Made by a program: the position numbers and the translations under genes. Of a DNA stretch of 62,929 nucleotides, positions 26,546 to 34,270 are shown piece by piece; the stretch's first letter is position 1; the number at the start of each line of letters is the position of its first letter. The notes under the pieces are model-generated. The model was not told where the DNA came from and searched no databases. It worked only from the letters and a program-made list of their open reading frames with translations. The stretch is from the NCBI GenBank assembly GCA_022793795.1, contig JAAWDM010000017.1:1-62929 (forward strand), in the 5' to 3' direction. The DNA is from Bacillota bacterium (lineage in GTDB: Bacteria; Bacillota; Clostridia; Peptostreptococcales; Anaerovoracaceae).

Positions 26546-27460
26546 TTATTTATCCATCGTATTGGCCCAATAAGCCTCATAACCCATGGTTCTAATCTTC
26601 TCGCAGGCCCTTCTCGCCGCTCTTTCTGACCGATAAACTGCAAACACCGTGGGCCCGCTGCCGCTCATCAGCGCCATCTCTGCCTCTGTTTGGCTAGTCA
26701 TAATTTCCTTCAGTCGCCTTACCGGTTCATACCGCTTTAGGGTATACAGTTCCAAAACGTTAATCATATGATCATAGACCAAACTGTGGTCACCAGAGGC
26801 CATGGATTTCATCAGCGCTCTGCTATCAGGTCTGTTTGCAATTTCGTATTCGTCAATATGTGAAAATACCTCTTTGGTGGATACCCCAAAAGGTGGTTTT
26901 GCCAACACCAAATGGGCTCTCATAGCCCGTCTTATGGGTCTTAACCGTTCCCCTCTGCCGGTTCCCAATGCCGCTCGATATCGAGTGTTCTGGTTCAAAA
27001 TACAAAAAGGAACATCTGTACCCAGTGTTTCTCCCAGCCTGCAAAGCTGTCTTGTGGTTAATCCCACTCCCCAAAGCCGATTGAGACCGATGAGTACCGC
27101 CGCACAGTTACTGCTTCCTCCTGCCAAGCCGGCAGCTACTGGAATACTTTTGGAAATGGTGATTTCTATCCGGCCTCCGCCCACTTCTTTCCCAAATCGT
27201 TCTATCATCAGCATGGCTGCTTGATAGGCCAGGTTTCTCCTGTCTGTAGGCAGATAGACTCTATTGGTTTTTACGTCAATAGAAAATTCAGCCGCTTTAC
27301 CCAGAGGTTCTGTCTCCGGTTCCCAGCGAATATGAATCTTATCATAGAGAGAAATTCTTTGCATCACCGTTTCTACCTGGTGATACCCGTCCTCCCTGAC
27401 ACCGGTTACATCCAGGGACAGATTGATTTTGCCATATGCTCTTAAATAAATCTCTGTCAT
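26546..27460 (-). CDS. ispE: 4-diphosphocytidyl-2-C-methyl-D-erythritol kinase
   Basis: A 304-residue GHMP kinase of the MEP isoprenoid pathway, phosphorylating the 2-hydroxyl of CDP-methylerythritol. The N-terminal substrate region RAYGKINLSLDVTG, the ATP loop PVAAGLAGGSSNCAAVL (about 100-116) and the C-terminal MSGSGPTVFAVY loop are all present. The ATG at 27460 is taken because MTEIYLRAYGKINL fits the family; an upstream in-frame start would add nine residues with no match. A hairpin terminator of the next unit lies directly upstream. Confidence 0.94.
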   Translation of the reverse strand: MTEIYLRAYGKINLSLDVTGVREDGYHQVETVMQRISLYDKIHIRWEPETEPLGKAAEFSIDVKTNRVYLPTDRRNLAYQAAMLMIERFGKEVGGGRIEITISKSIPVAAGLAGGSSNCAAVLIGLNRLWGVGLTTRQLCRLGETLGTDVPFCILNQNTRYRAALGTGRGERLRPIRRAMRAHLVLAKPPFGVSTKEVFSHIDEYEIANRPDSRALMKSMASGDHSLVYDHMINVLELYTLKRYEPVRRLKEIMTSQTEAEMALMSGSGPTVFAVYRSERAARRACEKIRTMGYEAYWANTMDK

Positions 27461-27485
27461 ACCTGCCCCCACCTTATAACTAGGC

Positions 27486-27512
27486 AAAATGAGAGGAAAA
27501 GCCTCTCATTTT
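27486..27512 (-). terminator. Intrinsic terminator after the Big_5-like membrane protein gene
   Basis: AAAATGAGAGG, a 5-nt loop and CCTCTCATTTT form a perfect 11-bp stem, 30 nt past the stop at 27544 on the minus strand. A- and T-runs flank it on both sides. Confidence 0.85.
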
Positions 27513-27543
27513 ATCACTGCTATATTCTATATGTTTTTGCTAA

Positions 27544-28434
27544 CTACTTTTTCTTGCCTTTGCCCTTCTTTACATTTCTCTTCTTGTGGGCTTGTGCTGC
27601 CTTCCTGGCTTCTGCTTCCGCCTTTTTCGCTTCGGCGATGGCCTTTCTGCCGGTCACATAGGCGCTGCCGCCTGCAGAAATCGGCCGTCTCGTTTTCACC
27701 CGGTAAGTGTTAATGTCAATCCATTCCTCTTCATCCTCGTGGGCTTTAGCTGCCTTGGCTGCTTCCTTGGCCGCCCGCTTTGCTTTATCCTTCTGATCTT
27801 TTTCTACGATCTCTTCTACCGATTTGCCCGTCTTTTTTGCTTCCTTATATGGATTTACCTTTTCGTCTCTCCTCCGTTTTGCTTCCTCTGCCGCTGCCTT
27901 TTTAGCCGCCTTGCTGGAGAAGTACATCATACCGCCGAACATGAGAACCATCATGCCCATATTGACTGCCATGGCTGTGGTTTGATTGAGGGTTTTAAAG
28001 GTGATGGTCTTATCCTGTCCCAGCGCATTGCCTTCGTCATCCACCAGATTGCCGGAAATGACCAGCTTGTACTCTGCGTTGCTCTGTACCATCACATCAG
28101 CCTTGCCGTCCTTATCTGCGTCCACCATATTGTCAAGCAGAATCAGCACAACGCCGTCTTCTTTGGTTGGATAAAGTATCTTAATTGGCAACTGTTTGCC
28201 ATCAGGATCGTAAAGTTTTACCACATCCTGACCGTTTACTTTTCCAGCTTTTTCGGTGGTCAGCTGGGAGTCAAAATACAACTTCATACTCATGTTTTCC
28301 ATGGCAGTTCCAGTGGCCCCATCCTTCGGATATGTATCCTTTAAGGTCAATGTACCTGTCTCTGCAAAACACAGGGATGTGGAAAATGCAATAATCAATA
28401 CTATCAGGCTTAAAATCTTGCCAGCTCGTTTCAT
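27544..28434 (-). CDS. Secreted/membrane protein with Ig-like (Big_5-type) domain and Lys/Ala-rich tail
   Basis: A 296-residue protein: signal peptide (1-24, ending CFA), one Ig-like domain of the Big_5 type (about 28-140: LTLKDTYPKDGATGTAMENM, MKLYFDSQL, DGKADVMVQSNAEYKLVISG, GQDKTITFKT), a membrane helix (about 147-166, rich in Met and Gly), then a 120-residue cytoplasmic tail of charged Ala/Lys-rich helices ending in KKRNVKKGKGKKK. The tail may bind nucleic acid or anionic lipid (inference). Its ATG overlaps the tadA stop (ATGA), and GGAGGACAC gives a strong ribosome site. Confidence 0.75.
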   Translation of the reverse strand: MKRAGKILSLIVLIIAFSTSLCFAETGTLTLKDTYPKDGATGTAMENMSMKLYFDSQLTTEKAGKVNGQDVVKLYDPDGKQLPIKILYPTKEDGVVLILLDNMVDADKDGKADVMVQSNAEYKLVISGNLVDDEGNALGQDKTITFKTLNQTTAMAVNMGMMVLMFGGMMYFSSKAAKKAAAEEAKRRRDEKVNPYKEAKKTGKSVEEIVEKDQKDKAKRAAKEAAKAAKAHEDEEEWIDINTYRVKTRRPISAGGSAYVTGRKAIAEAKKAEAEARKAAQAHKKRNVKKGKGKKK

Positions 28435-28946
28435 GCTTTTGTGTCCTCCGATTTCTCTTCTTTCGTTACAGGAAAAGACCTTCGGTCCGAGGCCTTTTTT
28501 CCCGCCTTTCTCAAATCTCTGAAAAAGGACTTCAATATATGTCGGCACGGTTCTTCCAATACACCCGTTTCCATCTCTACGAAATGGTTCAGTTTAGGCT
28601 CCTGTACGATATTAAATACCGAACCGCAAGCTCCTGCTTTTGGGTCCATGGTTCCGATATACAGCTTTTCTATGCGAGACCACACGATAGCGCCTGCACA
28701 CATGGCGCAAGGCTCTGCTGTTACATATAGCTCACAGCCTATGAGCCGCCAGCCACCCAGATTCTCTGCCGCTTGTCTGATGGCAATCATCTCTGCATGG
28801 GCTGTAGGGTCCCTATGGGTCTCTGTCAGATTATGACCTCTACCCACGATTACGCCGTCCTTTACGACGACGGCTCCTATGGGGATTTCTCCCTGCTCTC
28901 TTGCCTTTTCTGCCTCTTTTAGGGCTTCTGACATATACGTTTCCAT
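28431..28946 (-). CDS. tadA: tRNA-specific adenosine deaminase TadA
   Basis: A 171-residue cytidine-deaminase-fold enzyme that converts A34 to inosine in tRNA-Arg(ACG). The zinc/catalytic motif HAE is at 50-52 (PTAHAEMIAI), and PCAMC at 79-83 supplies the cysteine ligands (Cys80, Cys83). The C-terminal 25 residues are charged and extend beyond the usual end. The start at 28946 fits the family (METYMSEALKEA), though the ribosome site is weak; ATG 28934 is an alternative. It is coupled to the following Ig-like membrane protein gene by a 4-bp overlap. Confidence 0.95.
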   Translation of the reverse strand: METYMSEALKEAEKAREQGEIPIGAVVVKDGVIVGRGHNLTETHRDPTAHAEMIAIRQAAENLGGWRLIGCELYVTAEPCAMCAGAIVWSRIEKLYIGTMDPKAGACGSVFNIVQEPKLNHFVEMETGVLEEPCRHILKSFFRDLRKAGKKASDRRSFPVTKEEKSEDTKA

Positions 28947-28992
28947 ATGTTAAAAATCATACCACATTTTCGGACAACATTCAACTGCATTT

Positions 28993-29574
28993 TTATACTT
29001 CGCTGACCTCCAAAGTTTCGCTACTTAGCCTTGCGATCCAGTATCCGTATACCATCTCTGCCGCTTCCTGTCCGATGTCCGTCAAATTTCCGCACAATTC
29101 TTCCCCACCTCTAAGGGGCTGCCACAAAGTAAAACCGGTTTTTCCACCTGCAGGCTGATCTTCCACCAAAAATCTCCCTGGTATGGCAATGTAGTTCTCC
29201 TGACCAGCAGTACCGATTAAAAAGTGTCCATGGCGTTTCGCCTGTGCATAACCCTCTCTGCAAAAGTCAATGAGAAGCTCCACCCGTTCTTCTCTTCGCC
29301 AGCTGCTGCCTGTCTCGTCCTGTGCAAAATAAACCTGCCCCATATCCTTCTCCTCTCTCTCCTGTTCTACAGTTTCCGTCATCGTCCCAGTTCCGCTTTG
29401 CTGCATTCCACCGGCTAGGGCTGCCAAGGTCGAAAGATTACCCAAGGGAGACCCGCCGCTCCCTGCCTTGGAAATATTTTGCAATGCAGAAATATTTTGC
29501 AACGCTCCGGAAAGCATCCCGTTCTTCATAAGTCCCGCCATCATGCGTAAAAGATTGGCCCCTTGATTGTCCAT
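28993..29574 (-). CDS. Conserved hypothetical protein
   Basis: A 193-residue protein I do not recognise with certainty. The N-terminal 75 residues are Gly/Ser/Met-rich with a duplicated ALQNIS and look disordered. The C-terminal part (about 90-185) is a compact domain: ERVELLIDFCREGYAQAKRH, GHFLIGTAGQENYIAIPGRF, GKTGFTLWQPLRGG, YGYWIARL. There is no signal peptide or membrane helix. GGAGTGAG precedes the ATG. It is divergent from the cvpA-like gene and upstream of tadA on the same strand. Function unknown. Confidence 0.7.
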   Translation of the reverse strand: MDNQGANLLRMMAGLMKNGMLSGALQNISALQNISKAGSGGSPLGNLSTLAALAGGMQQSGTGTMTETVEQEREEKDMGQVYFAQDETGSSWRREERVELLIDFCREGYAQAKRHGHFLIGTAGQENYIAIPGRFLVEDQPAGGKTGFTLWQPLRGGEELCGNLTDIGQEAAEMVYGYWIARLSSETLEVSEV

Positions 29575-29641
29575 TGCTTTCTCACTCCATTTCCTGTAAA
29601 ATAGTATTAAATTTTATGTGTTATGAGGGGGTGCTATTCGT

Positions 29642-30292
29642 ATGGTTATGGATATTATGGTGGTGGTTATCTTTATAGGCGCCATATTCTTTTCAATGCA
29701 CAGGGGGTTTGCCCTGACAGTCATCAATTTCGTTCGTTCTATTGTTGCGCTGGTGGTCGGTTTTCTGTTCTGTGACGATCTTCGGGATTGGCTGATTAAA
29801 CATACTGAGATAGACGATTGGGTTTCAGAAAAGGTTGAGTCTTACCTAACCTCTTCTCTGACCGGCGCCTGGGAGGACAGCGGACTTTACCAGATGCTTC
29901 CACGCTTCCTACAGAAGCAAACCCTTTCTATGACCAGCTTCGTGGGAGAAGAAGGGGCGGAGCAGCTGACCTCCGCTTTTTTAGGGATTCTCTCCTTCAC
30001 CCTAATCGTACTGGTCATCGGTATTGTTGCCTCTTTGCTGAATCACTTATTCTCTAAGCAATACAACGGCGGCTTTTTCGGTTTCGTAGATTGGATTTTA
30101 GGCGGAGCCATGGGTGTTCTCACTGGCGCCATCTATGTATTCATATTTTTGGCTATCATCACACCGGTTACGGCTCTTTTTGCTCCTGACGTTTCCGAAG
30201 GGTTGGCTCGGTCTCTGTCCGATTCCCATATAGCAGGACGGCTTTATGACAACAATTTCCTACTCGTCTTTTTCCGCGACTTTTTAGCATAG
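29642..30292 (+). CDS. CvpA family membrane protein
   Basis: A 216-residue CvpA-like protein. It has four hydrophobic segments (about 3-22, 30-45, 115-140, 158-185), the N-terminal pattern DIMVVVIFIGAIFFSMHRGF, and a glycine-rich DWILGGAMGVLTGAIY loop typical of the family. CvpA proteins are needed for colicin V production in E. coli and for tolerance of bile or other stress in some bacteria; the molecular role is not settled. GAGGGGGTG precedes the start. The next gene has its own promoter. Confidence 0.85.
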   Translation: MVMDIMVVVIFIGAIFFSMHRGFALTVINFVRSIVALVVGFLFCDDLRDWLIKHTEIDDWVSEKVESYLTSSLTGAWEDSGLYQMLPRFLQKQTLSMTSFVGEEGAEQLTSAFLGILSFTLIVLVIGIVASLLNHLFSKQYNGGFFGFVDWILGGAMGVLTGAIYVFIFLAIITPVTALFAPDVSEGLARSLSDSHIAGRLYDNNFLLVFFRDFLA

Positions 30293-30324
30293 TGAAATCC
30301 CCTGCCTGCTTCTGCAAAAAACTG

Positions 30325-30352
30325 TTTACATATCCACATATAGGTGTATAAT
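30325..30352 (+). promoter_or_regulatory. Sigma-A type promoter
   Basis: -35 TTTACA (30325-30330), a 16-nt spacer and -10 TATAAT (30347-30352), placed 58 nt before the start of the 92-residue gene at 30410. Confidence 0.65.
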
Positions 30353-30409
30353 ATTTGCAGATGAGCTTTTAACATCTATATATTGATTTGATATACGGAG
30401 GAAGAAACA

Positions 30410-30688
30410 ATGAGTATTACCATTACCGGCAACGCCCCATATCGTGAACAACAGGCTTATGTGGACTATCTGGAAAAAAAATATAACAGAAAACTGAAAA
30501 CCTTGGACATCAATATCGACGGTGAATTCGCTGACCTAAATTATGAGTTTGAACCAATGGCATTTGAGCGTATTCGCCGCATTACCGGCTATCTGGTGGG
30601 CGCCATGGATCAGTGGAACTCCGCTAAGGCTGCGGAAGAAGGCGACAGAGTAAAACACGCTGTGACCAGCGGCATGGAGATGCTGTAG
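30410..30688 (+). CDS. Small protein resembling the C-terminal tail of anaerobic ribonucleotide reductase
   Basis: A 92-residue protein with TITGNAPYREQQAYVDYLEK near the start and FERIRRITGYLVGAMDQWNS, AKAAEEGDRVKH near the end. The pattern RIxGYLxG-WNxxKxxExxDRVKH recalls the segment near the C-terminus of NrdD, and short stand-alone proteins of this kind occur in Clostridia. It lacks cysteines and the glycyl radical motif, so it cannot be a reductase itself; a partner or regulatory role is inference. GGAGGAAG precedes the ATG, with a good promoter upstream and a hairpin terminator about 130 nt downstream. Confidence 0.6.
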   Translation: MSITITGNAPYREQQAYVDYLEKKYNRKLKTLDINIDGEFADLNYEFEPMAFERIRRITGYLVGAMDQWNSAKAAEEGDRVKHAVTSGMEML

Positions 30689-30748
30689 GTTCTGCCCCCT
30701 AGCTCTTTGGTCTATCATGTTGTAAGAAACCTAGGTTACTAAAAAATA

Positions 30749-30965
30749 ATACACGTTTTTCCATGGGTACGACGCGCCAAATACCTCCATCGTGTATTAA
30801 AAAGGATATACACATTAAGGAATACACGGTATTTTGGAAGAAACCGTGTATTTTTTCTGTAAGACATCCCTTCGTTACACACTCTGACCATTTTACACCG
30901 CATATCCTATGGTAAAAGGGCGGGAAATGTGTATTTTGCACGGAAACCGAAGAAAAATACACGCT
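30749..30965. repeat. Three tandem hairpins sharing an AATACACG core
   Basis: Three inverted repeats built on the same word fill the gap before alr: AATACACG (30749) with CGTGTATT (30792); AATACACGGT (30822) with ACCGTGTATT (30844), followed by T6; and GTGTATTTT (about 30931) with AAAAATACAC (about 30955). The second is a good plus-strand terminator for the 92-residue gene. Six copies of the core in about 220 bp is well beyond what a single terminator needs. No protein is encoded in the 372-bp gap. Confidence 0.75.
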
Positions 30966-30993
30966 GCCCATGAAAGGAGCGGACTTTCTCCTT

Positions 30994-31022
30994 GAAAAGT
31001 TCCAACCGAAAGCATATAATAT
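30994..31022 (+). promoter_or_regulatory. alr promoter
   Basis: -35 TTGAAA (30994-30999), a 17-nt spacer and -10 TATAAT (31017-31022), just past the third AATACACG hairpin and 39 nt before the chosen alr start. Confidence 0.75.
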
Positions 31023-31060
31023 GGATGTCGCTATAAGGAGAAAGGAGAGTGTATCACACC

Positions 31061-32197
31061 ATGTACAAAGAAGCCATCAGACCCGTATGGGCAGAGATCA
31101 ATCTATCCAATCTGGATTACAATATTAAAAACATTCGCGCAAAAATCGGAGACAGGGAAATGATAGGCGTCATCAAAGCCGACGCTTATGGTCATGGCAG
31201 CGTCCAGGTTGCCCAAGTTCTTCGTGAAAACGGAGTCAAAACCTTTGCCATCGCTACTTTGCAGGAGGCCATTACCTTAAGAGAGGCTGGCGCCAAAGAA
31301 GATATTATCATGCTGGGACTGACCCCGGATATGTACGCAGATACCATTATTGCATATGACATCATTCCTGTGGTCTGCGATTCCGCCAATGCTGCTGCCA
31401 TCGATGCTGCTGCTAAGGCTGCCGGCAAAACAGTTCAGGGCCTTATCGCCATTGATACAGGTATGGGTAGAATCGGCTATCTGGCTGATGAAATTGAAAA
31501 CTCGGTAGAGGATATTAAAAAAATTGCAGCCTTAGAAAGTTTCAAAATTAAGGGGCTGTTTTCCCACATGTCTACGGCAGACGCCTACGACAAGACCTTT
31601 TCCCACCAGCAGGAGGAAAAATATCACCGTTTCTATGAAGCCCTCACTGCTGCTGGTATTGAAATGGAGTGGCGTACTTTGGCAAATAGCGCTTCTATCA
31701 TGGAACTTCCAACCGTTCACTTCGACGCTTGTCGTCCAGGCATCATTCTGTATGGTTGCTATCCTTCCGACGAAGTGGACCCCGCACAGCTTTCCATCAA
31801 GCCGGTTATGTCGGTAAAAGCTAATATCATCCATTTAAAGGACGTGCCGGCAGGCTTTTCTGTGGGCTATGGCCGCCGCTACATATCTGAAAAACCGAGC
31901 AAAATCGCCACCATTGCACTGGGTTATGCCGACGGCTATCCTCGCCCATATTCCCAGTACGCCAAGGTAATCGTCAACGGCGTCATGGCTCCTATTGCAG
32001 GAAATATTTGTATGGACCAATGCATGATCGATGTGACCGACGTACCTGATGTAAAGGTGGGCGACGAAGTCATCGTCATGGGCAGCGACGGTAAAAATAC
32101 CATCCTGGCCGACGATATTGCTAAAGCCACCGGCACCATTAACTACGAAATCTGCTGCGCCTTTGGCCAGAGACTACCAAAGGTCTATGTAAAATAG
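31061..32197 (+). CDS. alr: Alanine racemase
   Basis: A 378-residue PLP-dependent racemase producing D-alanine for the cell wall. The PLP lysine lies in GVIKADAYGHG (Lys39), the second catalytic tyrosine region is FSVGYGRRYIS, and GNICMDQCMIDVTD is intact. The ATG at 31061 is preferred over the in-frame GTG at 31049, which abuts the AAGGAGAG ribosome site. It is monocistronic, with its own promoter and terminator, and complements ddl at 13.5 kb. Confidence 0.95.
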   Translation: MYKEAIRPVWAEINLSNLDYNIKNIRAKIGDREMIGVIKADAYGHGSVQVAQVLRENGVKTFAIATLQEAITLREAGAKEDIIMLGLTPDMYADTIIAYDIIPVVCDSANAAAIDAAAKAAGKTVQGLIAIDTGMGRIGYLADEIENSVEDIKKIAALESFKIKGLFSHMSTADAYDKTFSHQQEEKYHRFYEALTAAGIEMEWRTLANSASIMELPTVHFDACRPGIILYGCYPSDEVDPAQLSIKPVMSVKANIIHLKDVPAGFSVGYGRRYISEKPSKIATIALGYADGYPRPYSQYAKVIVNGVMAPIAGNICMDQCMIDVTDVPDVKVGDEVIVMGSDGKNTILADDIAKATGTINYEICCAFGQRLPKVYVK

Positions 32198-32213
32198 GAA
32201 GAGTATCAATTTG

Positions 32214-32244
32214 CAGGGTTTTCAAGGCTTGAAAACCCTGTTTT
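32214..32244 (+). terminator. Intrinsic terminator after alr
   Basis: CAGGGTTTTCAAG and CTTGAAAACCCTG form a long perfect stem directly followed by TTTT, 17 nt past the alr stop. Confidence 0.9.
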
Positions 32245-32269
32245 GATAAGCGCTTAGCGCCCCATACCG

Positions 32270-34270
32270 TCACGGCTCAAAAACCATCTCCTTTCCATCT
32301 GATTTTAGAATCACAGTAACTTTCTCACCATTATAATCAACCGACAAGGCCGGGTCATTTGAAATCTTTTGACTGCCAGTGCCATCTTTGCCACATAGAT
32401 AAACACTGTCAGAATCCATGGGGTTGATGAAATACACCCCTTGATCGGTCAGACAGAAATCATAGACAACAATATTCTGAAACGGCTTTTCCCTATGGGT
32501 CTTAGTATCATACGCTGTCAACAGAGAATTTTCATTGATAAAATAGATCGTCCTTCCGTCAAAAGCAATATTCCCCTTGGTAGGGATGTCCAGCATTTGG
32601 GTATGTTGCATCGTACTATCCACTTCTGTAATCCCATCATTTGTGATAAAAAAGAAGCTATCATCGTTGAAGAAAAAGTTGTGACAGTTTTGCAAAAACA
32701 TCCAGGTATCCCCCACGGTATAGTCGATTCCTAGTAAAGAGCGTCCGCTATCTGTTATTTTCTCAAAAATCACCTGTTCCTCAAATGTCTCCATATTAAA
32801 CTGTACAATAGACACCTGGGTAAATGTGCTATTATAGGTGCCAACTCGATCAACATACTGCTCTGTGTATGAGGTCATGTAGTAAATATATGGGGAATTC
32901 ATATAAACGGCCTTGATGGATTCTCCATCTGAAAAGGCTCTAAACAACGGAGAACGGTTTAAATCCATCATCGCACCGGTTGTCCGGTTTTCCAGATAAT
33001 ATGTCTGCATCTGCTGGTCAAAGATTACGTTGTAGGTCTCTGATACGCTTAGGGAAGATGAATTGAACACAACCCTTGCAGATTTTCCAGAAGAACATCC
33101 GGATGCCGAAAACAAAAGCAACAGGATCAACGCAGCAGCTTCCCACCGTCTATGGGATTTCCTTCCAGATTGCCAGCAGTTCGTGTTTTGCCGCAGCGCC
33201 CACCATGTCATGAGCACACAACACACAGCGGACAAACCGAGCAGGGCCAACAACTGCTGGAGAGAACGTTCTGAAAAGGTAACGATAGTTTCTCCTGTCA
33301 GTGAATCCTCCACAACAGAACTTCCTTTTAGAAATCCGGTTGCCAACAGAAACGGCAGCGGCAGCGGCAAATGGTAACAGAGTTGTCTGGCCAGGCCGAT
33401 ATATGGAATTAAAGTAGACGCCGCTCCGATCACCACTGTCAAAGCATATTTTTTCACTAAAACAGAGGTAAAAAGCAGCAGTGTGGCGAGATACACGGAG
33501 CCAAAACATCGCAGAACAGTTACAATTATGTACGCAACCCACAAAGACATGTTCTTTGTACTGTCTCCAAAGCAGGCAATGCTCTGGATCGGATATCCCC
33601 CGTGAGGCAGTCCATATTTTATCGCAAAAAAAACAAAACGGATCAGGTGCAACCCCGCACAGAGAACAAATACGGCGCAGAGAGCAATCACGACTTTACA
33701 TCTGGCGCTTTTACGGCTCTGCGTTGCAGTCCGCAAAAGTGCATCCATCTGACAGCTATACTCCGAACAAAACACAGGGGTTGCCAAAATCAAAATGGTA
33801 AGGAACAACGGGAAGTCCAGTGTTTGTGCGCTAAACAACCCCTGCCAACCATTTGTGTTTAGAAAATTGCGATTCTTCGTATTTTCGCAGATATATAGAT
33901 ACTGCTGATATGCCACTTCAAAACCATGCTCATGGGCCAATACTCTACCAGCCTCTGCGATTTGCTCCTCATAGTGCTCTTTAGTAATCTTGCCACTATA
34001 ATAGCTTTCTTGTAATTCATCGCAGATACGGTGGGCCTCTGTAATGTCCTGGGCTTCTTGCTCCAGCCAGACGGCCTTTTCCTCTGTACATGCGCCATCC
34101 AATCTTTCAAGATACCACTGGTATTCGTCGCTGTATTCTTCCATTGCGCTATTCTGCGGTCTGTCGGTCACAGTTAACCAGACCGTACTGACCAGAAGCA
34201 CGATTAGTATATACAGCAGTCCTCGCTGTAAGACCATAAGTTTTTTCCATTCATAAGATAAAATGCTCAT
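32270..34270 (-). CDS. ABC-2 permease fused to a lipobox and extracytoplasmic sensor-like domain
   Basis: A 666-residue protein. Residues 1-360 form a six-helix ABC-2 type permease (helix at about 16-34, an outside loop of about 115 residues, then helices near 155-170, 190-217, 243-292 and 340-359). A basic stretch (RKSHRRW) and a hydrophobic run ending LLFSASGC (Cys392) then look exactly like a lipoprotein signal, and residues 393-666 form a repeat-rich beta domain with YYLENRTTGAMMDLN, WMFLQNCHNFFFN and CGKDGTGSQKISNDP. No start codon with a ribosome site separates the two halves. The start at 34270 overlaps the preceding permease gene by 4 bp (ATGA). Confidence 0.75.
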   Translation of the reverse strand: MSILSYEWKKLMVLQRGLLYILIVLLVSTVWLTVTDRPQNSAMEEYSDEYQWYLERLDGACTEEKAVWLEQEAQDITEAHRICDELQESYYSGKITKEHYEEQIAEAGRVLAHEHGFEVAYQQYLYICENTKNRNFLNTNGWQGLFSAQTLDFPLFLTILILATPVFCSEYSCQMDALLRTATQSRKSARCKVVIALCAVFVLCAGLHLIRFVFFAIKYGLPHGGYPIQSIACFGDSTKNMSLWVAYIIVTVLRCFGSVYLATLLLFTSVLVKKYALTVVIGAASTLIPYIGLARQLCYHLPLPLPFLLATGFLKGSSVVEDSLTGETIVTFSERSLQQLLALLGLSAVCCVLMTWWALRQNTNCWQSGRKSHRRWEAAALILLLLFSASGCSSGKSARVVFNSSSLSVSETYNVIFDQQMQTYYLENRTTGAMMDLNRSPLFRAFSDGESIKAVYMNSPYIYYMTSYTEQYVDRVGTYNSTFTQVSIVQFNMETFEEQVIFEKITDSGRSLLGIDYTVGDTWMFLQNCHNFFFNDDSFFFITNDGITEVDSTMQHTQMLDIPTKGNIAFDGRTIYFINENSLLTAYDTKTHREKPFQNIVVYDFCLTDQGVYFINPMDSDSVYLCGKDGTGSQKISNDPALSVDYNGEKVTVILKSDGKEMVFEP

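Noticed and set aside
27586-28344. Long plus-strand frame opposite the Ig-like membrane protein gene
   Set aside because: The minus-strand gene has a signal peptide, domain pattern and ribosome site; the opposite frame is a Cys/Phe/His-rich shadow.
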